DNA of 26,212 nucleotides from Pseudomonadota bacterium (GTDB taxonomy: Bacteria > Pseudomonadota > Alphaproteobacteria > Rhizobiales > Xanthobacteraceae). Positions 1 to 6,765 of this stretch are shown in pieces. How positions within the stretch are numbered: position 1 is the first letter of the stretch; each line of letters starts with the position of its first letter. The notes beneath the pieces are model-generated. The model was given only the letters and a program-made list of their open reading frames with translations, had not been told where the DNA came from and made no database searches. Location: NCBI GenBank assembly GCA_023388935.1, contig JAEWFG010000367.1, forward strand, positions 1-26,212, read 5' to 3'. Position numbers and translations under genes: made by a program.

Positions 1-594
1 CTTCGTCAGGACAACAAGCTGGGCACGCTCTACAACATGGTCGGCTTCCAGACGAAACTGAAGTACGGCGAGCAGCAGCGCATTTTCCGCAGCATTCCAG
101 GGCTGGAGAAGGCCGAATTCGCCCGCCTCGGCGGCCTGCATCGCAACACCTTCCTCAACTCACCGAAGCTGCTCGACGGTCAGTTGCGCCTGCGTGCTCA
201 GCCACGGCTGCGCTTCGCCGGCCAGATGACGGGCTGCGAGGGCTATGTCGAGTCCGCAAGCGTCGGCCTGATCGCCGGCCTCTACGCGGCTGCGGATGCC
301 CGCGGAGAACCCTTGGCGAACCCACCCGGCACGACCGCGCTCGGATCGCTTCTCGGTCACATCACCGGCGGCCATATCGAGACCATCGAGCCGGGCACGC
401 GTTCGTTCCAGCCGATGAACATCAATTTCGGCCTGTTCCCGCCGCTGGCCACCGTCCCGACGAAGAAGCCCGATGGCACACGGCTGCGCGGCAACGAGAA
501 GACGGTGGCGAAGAAGCAGGCGATGAGTGCACGCGCGCTCGCCGATCTCGATCGCTGGATCGCCGATCACCTGCGCATTGCCGCTGCGGCGTGA
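1..594 (+). CDS. trmFO: TrmFO, tRNA (uracil-54,C5)-methyltransferase, C-terminal part (5' truncated by window)
   Basis: The open frame enters from the left edge and ends in TGA at 592-594, so about 197 C-terminal residues are visible. The family uses methylene-tetrahydrofolate and FADH2 to make ribothymidine at position 54 of the tRNA T-loop. Recognition rests on the GidA/TrmFO-type C-terminal block: MVGFQTKL, then QRIFRSIPGLE, FARLGGLHRNTF, QMTGCEGYVESA and the closing PMNINFGLFPPL, all of which I recognise as TrmFO-specific. The FAD-binding N-terminus lies outside the window. The tail after residue ~150 of the visible part is basic, then alanine-rich. The next gene starts 7 bp downstream on the same strand, so the two may be co-transcribed. 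No truncation or frameshift is visible. Confidence 0.93.
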   Translation, partial: LRQDNKLGTLYNMVGFQTKLKYGEQQRIFRSIPGLEKAEFARLGGLHRNTFLNSPKLLDGQLRLRAQPRLRFAGQMTGCEGYVESASVGLIAGLYAAADARGEPLANPPGTTALGSLLGHITGGHIETIEPGTRSFQPMNINFGLFPPLATVPTKKPDGTRLRGNEKTVAKKQAMSARALADLDRWIADHLRIAAAA

Positions 595-601
595 GTTTCC
601 G

Positions 602-1696
602 ATGAGCCTCCCCATAGACGACGCCGCAGAGCTCTCGGCGCGCTGGACCGAGGGCGTGCTGCTCAAGCGCGACGTGTTCTCGACCGTCGAGCGAGGTCGC
701 TTCCGCAGTGACAGCGGCGAGGTCGACGCGGTGCTGCGCCGTCTCGACGAGGTGCCATGGTGGTCTTTCGTGCTGGCGCGCCATCTGTTCGCCCGCGAGA
801 AGCACGCGCTGGCGCTCGCCAAGGGCCTCAACGTCGGCCCCGAACTGCTATGGGCCGGCCGTCGCGCTCTGGTGCGTGGCTTCGTGGACGGCGTCGCGTT
901 GCATCTCGCAAAGCCCCATGGCGACCTCGCCTATTTCCGCTCGGCCAAGGCCGCGCTGCGCCGGCTGCGCCGCGCCGGCATCTGCCACAACGATCTCGCC
1001 AAGGAGCAGAACTGGCTCGTCGGCCGCGACGGGCGCGCCTATGTGACCGACTTCCAGCTCGCGGCCTGCTTTGCGCGCCGCGGCCGGCTCTACCGAATCC
1101 TGGCCTATGAAGACCTCCGGCATCTGCTCAAGCACAAGCGCTCCTACGCACCCGAGGCGCTGACGCCGCGAGAGCGGAAGGTCCTTGCGAAAAAATCCTT
1201 CGCGGCGGGCCTGTGGTTGGCCACCGGCAAGAAGGTCTATCGGGCCATCACGCGCGGCCTGTTCAATTTCACCGATCGTGAAGGCGGCGGTCGCCGGCTC
1301 GTCAACGACGCGCCGGTCCTGGCCGCGCTCATCCGCAAGAACCCGGCCGTGCGCGACACCGCCATCGTCGCCTTCGCCGATCGCCGCTCGGGCGTCGGGC
1401 TCTATGCCTTCGTCGAAGCGGATCAGGCCGCGCTCGAAGGCCAGCTCCGCAACGAGCTCACGGCTGCCAAGGGTCCGAAGCCGCCGGAACACATCCAGGT
1501 CGTGCACGCGCTGCCGCGCGATACCAGCGGCAAGCCGCGCACCGAGATCCTGCAACTGGTCGCCATGAACCAGCTCGACCTGATCGAGCCGATGATGAAG
1601 AACGACCAGGACCGCGCTTTCCTGAAGGACATCCTGGAACAGCGCAAGAATCTGCGTGACCGCTTCAATTTCGAGGCGGACCTGCCGACGGGCTAG
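602..1696 (+). CDS. Atypical serine/threonine kinase-like protein fused to an ANL (AMP-binding enzyme) C-terminal domain
   Basis: The protein has 364 residues and starts at ATG 602, 7 bp after trmFO; an earlier in-frame ATG at 527 would lie inside trmFO. Residues ~20-190 look like a RIO/lipopolysaccharide-kinase-type fold, with a catalytic loop HNDLAKEQN (His129, Asp131, Asn137) and a metal motif DFQ at ~150 in place of DFG. The usual VAIK lysine appears to be an arginine (AVLRRL). Residues ~234-330 match the C-terminal subdomain of acyl-CoA synthetases: a hPaVrdtAIV start, then GLYAFVE, then the A10 motif LPRDTSGKPR with Lys311. The large adenylation domain is absent. I know of no established function for this combination. 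The A10 lysine could act in trans or the domain could be regulatory; both are inference. Domain assignments are by eye. Confidence 0.75.
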   Translation: MSLPIDDAAELSARWTEGVLLKRDVFSTVERGRFRSDSGEVDAVLRRLDEVPWWSFVLARHLFAREKHALALAKGLNVGPELLWAGRRALVRGFVDGVALHLAKPHGDLAYFRSAKAALRRLRRAGICHNDLAKEQNWLVGRDGRAYVTDFQLAACFARRGRLYRILAYEDLRHLLKHKRSYAPEALTPRERKVLAKKSFAAGLWLATGKKVYRAITRGLFNFTDREGGGRRLVNDAPVLAALIRKNPAVRDTAIVAFADRRSGVGLYAFVEADQAALEGQLRNELTAAKGPKPPEHIQVVHALPRDTSGKPRTEILQLVAMNQLDLIEPMMKNDQDRAFLKDILEQRKNLRDRFNFEADLPTG

Positions 1697-1785
1697 CGCG
1701 GCCAGTGCCTTGAAGCCTCCACATTGGCGATAGAGAAGCGGTCGGATAAGGCAGGCTTGGTGGGCTCATGGGCACCCGGGGGACG

Positions 1786-2349
1786 ATGATGCATCGTGTG
1801 GTTGGCGGAATGATCGCCGGCCTCCTGCTGCTGGCAGGCGCGCCCGCAATGGCCGAATCCCCCGCCGAACAGATCTCCAGCTTCCGCCTGGAGCACGGTG
1901 AAGTCCGCGTCGTGCGAGATGCCACCCTCGACCGCATCGCCATGGACCAGGCCCGCGCGATGGCCGCGAAGGACGATCTCAGCCACGACGCGCTCGGCCC
2001 GTTCAACCGGCGCGTCGCACCGGCCGGCGCAGGCCGCGCCGCCGAGAACATTGCCTACGGCTACGACAATTTCGAGAAGACGCTCGGCCAGTGGATCGAT
2101 TCCTCCGGGCATCGCAAGAACCTGCTGCTGCACAACGCCTCCCGCGTCGGCATCGCAAGCGCCAAGAATGCCAGCGGCAAGCGCACCTACTGGGCCATGG
2201 TGATCGCCGGCGATTACGAACCGAAGGGCAAAGACAAGAAAGACAAGAAAGACAAGGAGCCGCTGGTTGCCGTGAAGCGCGAGACCGCGCCCGCAAGCAA
2301 GCCCAAAGCCAGCGACTGCCACATCAAGCTGCTCGGCCTCTGCATCTGA
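1786..2349 (+). CDS. Secreted CAP-domain (SCP/PR1, YkwD-like) protein
   Basis: About 187 residues. A clear signal peptide (MMHRVVGGM, a hydrophobic stretch, then AGAPAMA before ES) predicts export to the periplasm or outside. The mature part has the compact bacterial CAP pattern: SSFRLEHG, LDRIAMDQARAMA, LSHD, AENIAYGY, and WIDSSGHRKNLL followed by RVGIA. The two histidines and the glutamate that form the CAP cleft are present. The C-terminal tail is lysine-rich (three near-perfect KDK repeats, about 2224-2260) and ends with two cysteines in DCHIKLLGLC. I place the start at the ATG ATG pair at 1786/1789, behind GGGGGA at 1778-1783; ATG 1768 is an alternative giving 193 residues. It converges on the VOC gene with a 12 bp gap. 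The molecular role of bacterial CAP proteins is mostly unknown. Confidence 0.85.
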   Translation: MMHRVVGGMIAGLLLLAGAPAMAESPAEQISSFRLEHGEVRVVRDATLDRIAMDQARAMAAKDDLSHDALGPFNRRVAPAGAGRAAENIAYGYDNFEKTLGQWIDSSGHRKNLLLHNASRVGIASAKNASGKRTYWAMVIAGDYEPKGKDKKDKKDKEPLVAVKRETAPASKPKASDCHIKLLGLCI

Positions 2350-2361
2350 GGCGAGACGATA

Positions 2362-2835
2362 TTAGCCCCAGCGCGCCGCCTCGATCACGGCAACGTCGAT
2401 CTTCGTCATCCCCATCATCGCCTCGAAGGCGCGCTTGGCCTCGGCACCGCCCGCGGCAAGCGCCTCGGTCAGCGCCCGCGGCGTGATCTGCCAGGAAACG
2501 CCCCATCTGTCCTTGCACCAGCCGCAGGCGCTCTCCTGCCCGCCATTGCCGACGATGGCGTTCCAGTAACGGTCAGTCTCCTCCTGATCATCGGTCGCGA
2601 TCTGAAATGAGAAGGACTCGTTGTGACTGAACACGGGACCTCCGTTGAGGCCGAGACAGGCAACGCCGGCAACCGTGAATTCGACGGTGAGCACATCGCC
2701 GGCTTTCCCTGACGGGTAATCGCTGGGCGCGCGGTGGGCAGCGCTCACTGCGCTGTCGGGGAACGTCTCGGCATAGAAGCGGGCAGCCGCCTCGGCGTCC
2801 TTGTCGTACCAAAGGCAAATCGTGTTCTTCGCCAT
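2362..2835 (-). CDS. PhnB-like VOC-family protein (3-demethylubiquinone-9 3-methyltransferase-like fold)
   Basis: 157 residues in the PhnB subgroup of the vicinal-oxygen-chelate superfamily. Visible signatures are TICLWYDKDAEAAARFYAETFPDS at the start, LTVEFTVAG, LNGGPVFSHNESFSFQI in the middle, ESACGWCKDRWGVSWQI, and an AFEAMMGMTKIDVAVIEAA C-terminus. These proteins often carry a '3-demethylubiquinone methyltransferase' label that is not biochemically supported, so I do not assign an enzyme activity. The start at 2835 is chosen because AAAGGA lies about 7 bp upstream on the coding strand; an upstream in-frame start at 2862 lacks this. It diverges from the class V PLP enzyme across about 140 bp and converges with the CAP gene. 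Confidence 0.85.
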   Translation of the reverse strand: MAKNTICLWYDKDAEAAARFYAETFPDSAVSAAHRAPSDYPSGKAGDVLTVEFTVAGVACLGLNGGPVFSHNESFSFQIATDDQEETDRYWNAIVGNGGQESACGWCKDRWGVSWQITPRALTEALAAGGAEAKRAFEAMMGMTKIDVAVIEAARWG

Positions 2836-2976
2836 TGCGGGTCCTTTCGGTTCCAAGCCCAATCGCGCTCTCTATCAGCATAGGCACAGGGATCGGCATG
2901 CTCCAGTTTGCCCGACCTTGCTCGCGTGCGTCATTGTGTCTAACTCAGGGAACCCGATGGCAGAGGATCTCATCAC

Positions 2977-4143
2977 TTGATCGACATCGACCGCATACGC
3001 GCCGACACGCCGGCCGCACAGCGGCTCGCCTATCTCCATAACGCGGGCGCAGCTCTCATGCCGGCGCCTGTTGTCGCGGCGATGAAGCGGCATATCGATC
3101 TGGAGAGCGAGATCGGCGGTTATGCCGCCGCCGACCGCGAGGCCGATCGGCTTGAAGCGGTCTACGGCTCGGTGGCCCGCCTGCTGAATGCTGCGCCTGA
3201 CGAGATCGCCCTGATGGAGAACGCCACTGTTGCCTGGCAGATGGCATTCTACGCACTCCCGTTCCGCAACGGCGATCGAATCCTGACGGCCGAGGCGGAA
3301 TACGCCGCCAACTATGTCGCGTTTCTTCAAGTCGCCAAGCGTACAGGCGCGACCATCGACATCGTGCCGAGCGATGCCAGCGGAGAGCTCGACGTCCACG
3401 CACTCGAACGCATGATCGATGAGCGTGTAAAACTCATCGCGATCACCTGGGTTCCGACCAATGGCGGGCTGGTCAATCCCGCGGCGGCCGTCGGCAAGAT
3501 CGCACGAGCGCGGGGCATTCCCTATCTGCTCGACGCCTGCCAGGCGGTCGGCCAGATGGCCGTCGACGTCGAGGCCATTGGCTGTGACATGCTGTCCGCA
3601 ACGGGGCGCAAATTCCTGCGCGGCCCGCGCGGCACCGGCTTTCTCTACGTCCGCCGCGGGATGCTGCAAGGGCTCGAACCGCCGATGATCGATCACTTCG
3701 CAGCACCCTGGGTCTCGCGAGACGCCTATCAGCTCCGGGACGATGCGCGCCGCTTCGAGACCTGGGAGAACAACTACGCAGCCCGTCTCGGGCTCGGCGC
3801 GGCCGTCGGCTATGCGCTCAACATCGGCATCGGCCCTATCGAACAGCGCTGCCGCATGCTTGCGGACCGACTTCGCAGCGGCCTCGCCTCCATTCGCAGC
3901 ATCACAATTCGCGACCTCGGCCGCACGCCGGGCGCCATCGTGAGCTTCACGATGGAGGGGCATGAGGCGGACACCATTGTCAGCAGCGCCGCTGCCGCCG
4001 GCATCACGATCGGCGCGTCACATCCGTCGAGCACCCGCATCGATGCCGAACTCCGCTCGCTGCCGCCGGTCGTGCGTGCATCCCCGCACTACTACAATAC
4101 GGAAGCCGAGATAGATCGTCTCATCGAGCATCTCGCGGGTTAG
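2977..4143 (+). CDS. Class V aminotransferase-fold PLP-dependent enzyme (cysteine desulfurase / EgtE-like lyase family)
   Basis: 388 residues starting at TTG 2977, with AGAGGA at 2962-2967 as ribosome-binding site. Family features are YLHNAGAAL near the N-terminus, DACQAVGQ with Asp186 for the pyridine nitrogen, SATGRKFLRGPRGTGF with Lys212 as the PLP lysine, and a closing VRASPHYYNTEAEIDRL. The class covers cysteine desulfurases, isopenicillin-N epimerase-like enzymes and C–S lyases, and sequence alone does not give the substrate. The segment ESEIGGYAAADREADRL near residues 42-58 resembles the N-terminal GGYxA region I associate with hercynylcysteine-sulfoxide lyases (EgtE), but no other ergothioneine gene is in view. 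A weak promoter candidate is TTGCTC (2918-2923) with a 17 bp spacer to TAACTC (2941-2946). It converges with ilvA. Confidence 0.85.
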   Translation: MIDIDRIRADTPAAQRLAYLHNAGAALMPAPVVAAMKRHIDLESEIGGYAAADREADRLEAVYGSVARLLNAAPDEIALMENATVAWQMAFYALPFRNGDRILTAEAEYAANYVAFLQVAKRTGATIDIVPSDASGELDVHALERMIDERVKLIAITWVPTNGGLVNPAAAVGKIARARGIPYLLDACQAVGQMAVDVEAIGCDMLSATGRKFLRGPRGTGFLYVRRGMLQGLEPPMIDHFAAPWVSRDAYQLRDDARRFETWENNYAARLGLGAAVGYALNIGIGPIEQRCRMLADRLRSGLASIRSITIRDLGRTPGAIVSFTMEGHEADTIVSSAAAAGITIGASHPSSTRIDAELRSLPPVVRASPHYYNTEAEIDRLIEHLAG

Positions 4144-4171
4144 GCGCCGCGATAGCGGAAAACGCGCCCGT

Positions 4172-5416
4172 TCAGGTGCAGCGCACGCTTAATCCGGATG
4201 CGCCGAGCCTGGCCATGACCTCGTCGAGATGGGCGCTGTCGCGGGTCTCGATGACGAGCTGCAGCAGCGTCGCCTTGGCCGGCAGGTCGGAGAAGGTCCG
4301 CTGATGCGAGACCTCGATGATGTTGGCGCCCGCTTCGGCCAGCAGCGCCGCGACCGCAGCCAGTTGCCCCGGGCGATCGGGAATATCGAGCGACAGCTGG
4401 GTCAGCCGTCCCTCGCGCGCGAGCTCGCGCGTGAGGACGGAGGCGATCAGTCTCGTGTCGATGTTGCCGCCGCTCAGCACCAGCCCGACTTTCTGGCCGG
4501 CAAAGCGGGAGGGATCGGACATCAGCGCGGCAAGGCCGGCGGCACCGGCGCCCTCGACGACGGTCTTCTCGATCGAGATCAGGGTCGCGACCGCGCGCTC
4601 GAGCTCGGCTTCGTTGACCAGTGCAATGTCGTCGACGAGGCAACGGACGATTTCGGTGGCGATCTTGCCCGGCGATTTCACCGCAATGCCTTCGGCGAGC
4701 GTATCGCCGCGCGCCGGCAGATTGCTGTCGTGGATGGCGTTGTACATCGAGGGATAGAGCCAGGCCTCGACGCCCAGCATCCGCAGTGACGGCTTGAGCG
4801 ATTTCGCGGCAATGCCGATGCCGCTGATCAGCCCGCCGCCACCGATTGGGACGACCAGCGTATCGAGCTCCGGCACGGCCTTGAGCATTTCCAGCCCGAC
4901 AGTGCCCTGCCCAGCAATCACCAGCGGATCGTCGTAGGGGTGAACGAAGATCATGCCGCGGGCTTCGCCGTGGCTTCGCGCAAACGCGGCCGCCTCCTCC
5001 AGCGTCGTGCCCGTCACCACCACCTCGGCACCGTGGTGCTTCGTGTTCTCGACCTTCACCATCGGCGTGCCGACCGGCATCACGATGGTCGCGGGAATGC
5101 CGAGCCGCTTGGCGTGATAGGCAACACCCTGCGCATGGTTCCCCGCCGACATGGCGATGACGCCGCGCGCACGTTCCTCCTGTGTCAGCGCCGTGAGCCG
5201 GTTGAGCGCGCCGCGCTCCTTGAACGAGGACGTGAACTGGAGGTTCTCGAACTTCAGCCAGATGTCGCAGCCGCAGATGTTGCTCAGCGTCCGGCTGTAG
5301 CTGCAGGGCGTATCGACGACGGCGCCGCGGATGGTGTCGGCGGCTGCATGAATATCGGCCGGCGCGACCGGAAAGCCACTCAGATCGGACGACGTGCTTT
5401 GGGACAACTCAGCCAT
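4172..5416 (-). CDS. ilvA: Threonine ammonia-lyase (threonine dehydratase) with one C-terminal ACT domain
   Basis: 414 residues. It deaminates L-threonine to 2-oxobutanoate, the first step to isoleucine, in the cytoplasm. The fold-type II PLP core is clear: SSFKERGALNRL with Lys66 as Schiff-base lysine, MSAGNHAQGVAYHAKRLGI for substrate and PLP binding, and the glycine loop PIGGGGLISGIG holding the phosphate. A single ACT domain occupies about the last 80 residues (LDIPDRPGQLAAVAALLAEAG), which fits the short IlvA/TdcB form; its ligand is not readable. I chose ATG 5416. A TTG at 5458 extends the frame by 14 residues, but its AGGGG lies too close to serve it. It follows the NDUFAF6-like gene by about 45 bp on the same strand, so it may share that transcript. 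A biosynthetic rather than catabolic role is inference. Confidence 0.92.
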   Translation of the reverse strand: MAELSQSTSSDLSGFPVAPADIHAAADTIRGAVVDTPCSYSRTLSNICGCDIWLKFENLQFTSSFKERGALNRLTALTQEERARGVIAMSAGNHAQGVAYHAKRLGIPATIVMPVGTPMVKVENTKHHGAEVVVTGTTLEEAAAFARSHGEARGMIFVHPYDDPLVIAGQGTVGLEMLKAVPELDTLVVPIGGGGLISGIGIAAKSLKPSLRMLGVEAWLYPSMYNAIHDSNLPARGDTLAEGIAVKSPGKIATEIVRCLVDDIALVNEAELERAVATLISIEKTVVEGAGAAGLAALMSDPSRFAGQKVGLVLSGGNIDTRLIASVLTRELAREGRLTQLSLDIPDRPGQLAAVAALLAEAGANIIEVSHQRTFSDLPAKATLLQLVIETRDSAHLDEVMARLGASGLSVRCT

Positions 5417-5461
5417 GGGACAGCATAGAGCATTGGGCAGGTCGAGGCGATAAGCCAACCC

Positions 5462-6325
5462 CTATTTGGTAAATTCCCGCGATCGTGAAGCCCGCCACAG
5501 CGTCCACAGCGTGCGGAGCCGTGACGATGCCTGCGGCGTGAACGGATTGCGTCCCGGCCGCGACAGGCGCTTGAGGTCGGCCCGCACCTGGCTCAACGGC
5601 AGAAACGCAAGTCGCGCCGACGCCGGCACCTCCGCCAGAAGTGAAAAGGCCGTCGTCAAATGCTGCTCGGCTTCGCCCACGAGCTGTTCCAGCACCGCAT
5701 GCAGATTGGGCGTCTCCTTGCCGGCAAACACGTCCTCCATGCCGCAGGCATGGCTCGTCAGGAGTTCCTGCGGCAAGAACAGCTGGCGATGCGCGGCATC
5801 GCGCGGCAGGTTCGCGATGGTCTGCACGATGCCATGGGCGAGCCCGGCATGCCGCGCGAGATGCTCGGCTGCTTCTGAAGGTGGCGCCGTGATCCGTGCC
5901 GCGAGCGCGAACAGTGCCGAACAGGTCGCGGCCAGATAGCCTTCCAGCGCCGTCAGCGTCGGCATCGGGTCGTTGTAGAGATCGAACTGATGCTCGTCGG
6001 CGAGCAGCGACAGCGGCTCGACCGGCAGGTCGAAATCGCGGATCGCGCGCAACAGTTCCGCCGCGACCGGATTGCCCTCGGCACTGCCATGGACGTGACC
6101 CGACAGCATGTCGGTCCACCACTGAAGGCGGATTTCCCCGGGCAAGGGCTGGCTCACCTGGTCGCGAACGCGAACGATCTCGACATTGAAGGCATAGAGC
6201 GCCAGCAGCGCGCGGCGCTCGGCGGCGGGCGCGAACAGAGTCGCGGCATAGCGCGGAAAGTCGTAGCTACGCACCAGATCGGCGCAGAAGGCAACGGAAT
6301 CGGGCGGCGCTGCAGCGCTGCTCAT
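5462..6325 (-). CDS. Squalene/phytoene synthase-family protein, NDUFAF6-like (probable complex I assembly factor)
   Basis: 287 residues with the all-helical squalene/phytoene synthase fold (FCADLVRSYDFPRYAATLFAP, LYAFNVEIVRVRDQV, IRLQWW, HGIVQTIANLPRD). True prenyl synthases need two Asp-rich DxxxD sites for magnesium-diphosphate. Here the first is eroded to EIVRVRDQV, while DLYND is present at the expected place of the second. The IRLQWW segment and the degenerate first site fit the NDUFAF6 (C8orf38) branch linked to respiratory complex I assembly better than a carotenoid or hopanoid enzyme. Its start overlaps the stop of the NDUFAF3-like gene as ATGA (6322-6325), indicating translational coupling with a second complex I assembly homologue. 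The fold is certain; the role is inferred from family and neighbours. Confidence 0.85.
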   Translation of the reverse strand: MSSAAAPPDSVAFCADLVRSYDFPRYAATLFAPAAERRALLALYAFNVEIVRVRDQVSQPLPGEIRLQWWTDMLSGHVHGSAEGNPVAAELLRAIRDFDLPVEPLSLLADEHQFDLYNDPMPTLTALEGYLAATCSALFALAARITAPPSEAAEHLARHAGLAHGIVQTIANLPRDAAHRQLFLPQELLTSHACGMEDVFAGKETPNLHAVLEQLVGEAEQHLTTAFSLLAEVPASARLAFLPLSQVRADLKRLSRPGRNPFTPQASSRLRTLWTLWRASRSREFTK

Positions 6326-6705
6326 GGCACGGCAATCAGCGCGGCCGCGACGCGGCGCCGTTCGCCGATCATGATGTTGTAGGTGCGCACGGCGGGGCCT
6401 GTCTGCATCGTGTCCAGAACCACCCTCACCGCCTTCAGCGCCTGGCGCAGTTCCGGCGGCGGCAGCCAGACGCCGGTTCCGGTCCCGACCAGAAGCGTGT
6501 CGATGCTGTTGGCCGCCGCGAAGACCCGATCCAACGAATAGCGGTCGATCTTGGCGGGATCCGTCACGTCCCAGGCCCAGATTGCATTGGGCAGGCAGAG
6601 CAGCGATCCGCGATGCGACATGCCGGCAAAGGCGAAGCCGCCCTTGCCATAGGCATCGATCGGCGCCGAGCGCGGGAAATGCGGTGCGTTGGGATCGCCG
6701 GCCAT
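6322..6705 (-). CDS. Mth938-like domain (DUF498) protein, NDUFAF3 homologue
   Basis: 127 residues, about the usual length for the family. The Mth938-like signature is visible: FPRSAPIDAYGKGGFAFAG at the start, HRGSLLCLPNAIWAW, a central NSIDTLLVGTGTGVWLPP, and TGPAVRTYNIMIGERRRVAAALIAV at the end. Human NDUFAF3 of this family helps assemble the peripheral arm of complex I, and bacterial members are commonly found near secDF. The start at 6705 has no strong Shine-Dalgarno. A 10 bp perfect stem-loop lies between it and secF (6729-6754). The stop overlaps the next start by 4 bp. A role in complex I assembly in this organism is inference. Confidence 0.88.
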   Translation of the reverse strand: MAGDPNAPHFPRSAPIDAYGKGGFAFAGMSHRGSLLCLPNAIWAWDVTDPAKIDRYSLDRVFAAANSIDTLLVGTGTGVWLPPPELRQALKAVRVVLDTMQTGPAVRTYNIMIGERRRVAAALIAVP

Positions 6706-6728
6706 CAGCTTGGTCCGAATAAGCTTAC

Positions 6729-6754
6729 TGCCCTCGCAAACTCATGCGAGGGCA
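6729..6754 (-). other. Perfect 10-bp stem-loop between secF and the NDUFAF3-like gene
   Basis: Arms TGCCCTCGCA (6729-6738) and TGCGAGGGCA (6745-6754) are exact reverse complements around a 6-nt loop. It lies 12 bp past the secF stop in the direction of transcription. It is not followed by a U-run on the minus strand, so it is a poor intrinsic terminator. An mRNA 3'-stabilising or partial attenuation structure is more likely (inference). Confidence 0.6.
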
Positions 6755-6765
6755 CACGGTTCGGA

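Noticed and set aside
2875..3963. 362-codon minus-strand open frame antisense to the class V PLP enzyme
   Set aside because: No domain, covers the region of a convincing PLP enzyme, and has no ribosome-binding site logic.
4144..4171. Intrinsic terminator in the convergent gap between the PLP enzyme and ilvA
   Set aside because: Only 28 bp, with no convincing stem followed by a T-run on either strand.
5416..5458. TTG start extending ilvA by 14 residues
   Set aside because: The AGGGG sequence directly abuts the TTG, too close for a ribosome-binding site, and the extra residues are not part of the enzyme core.
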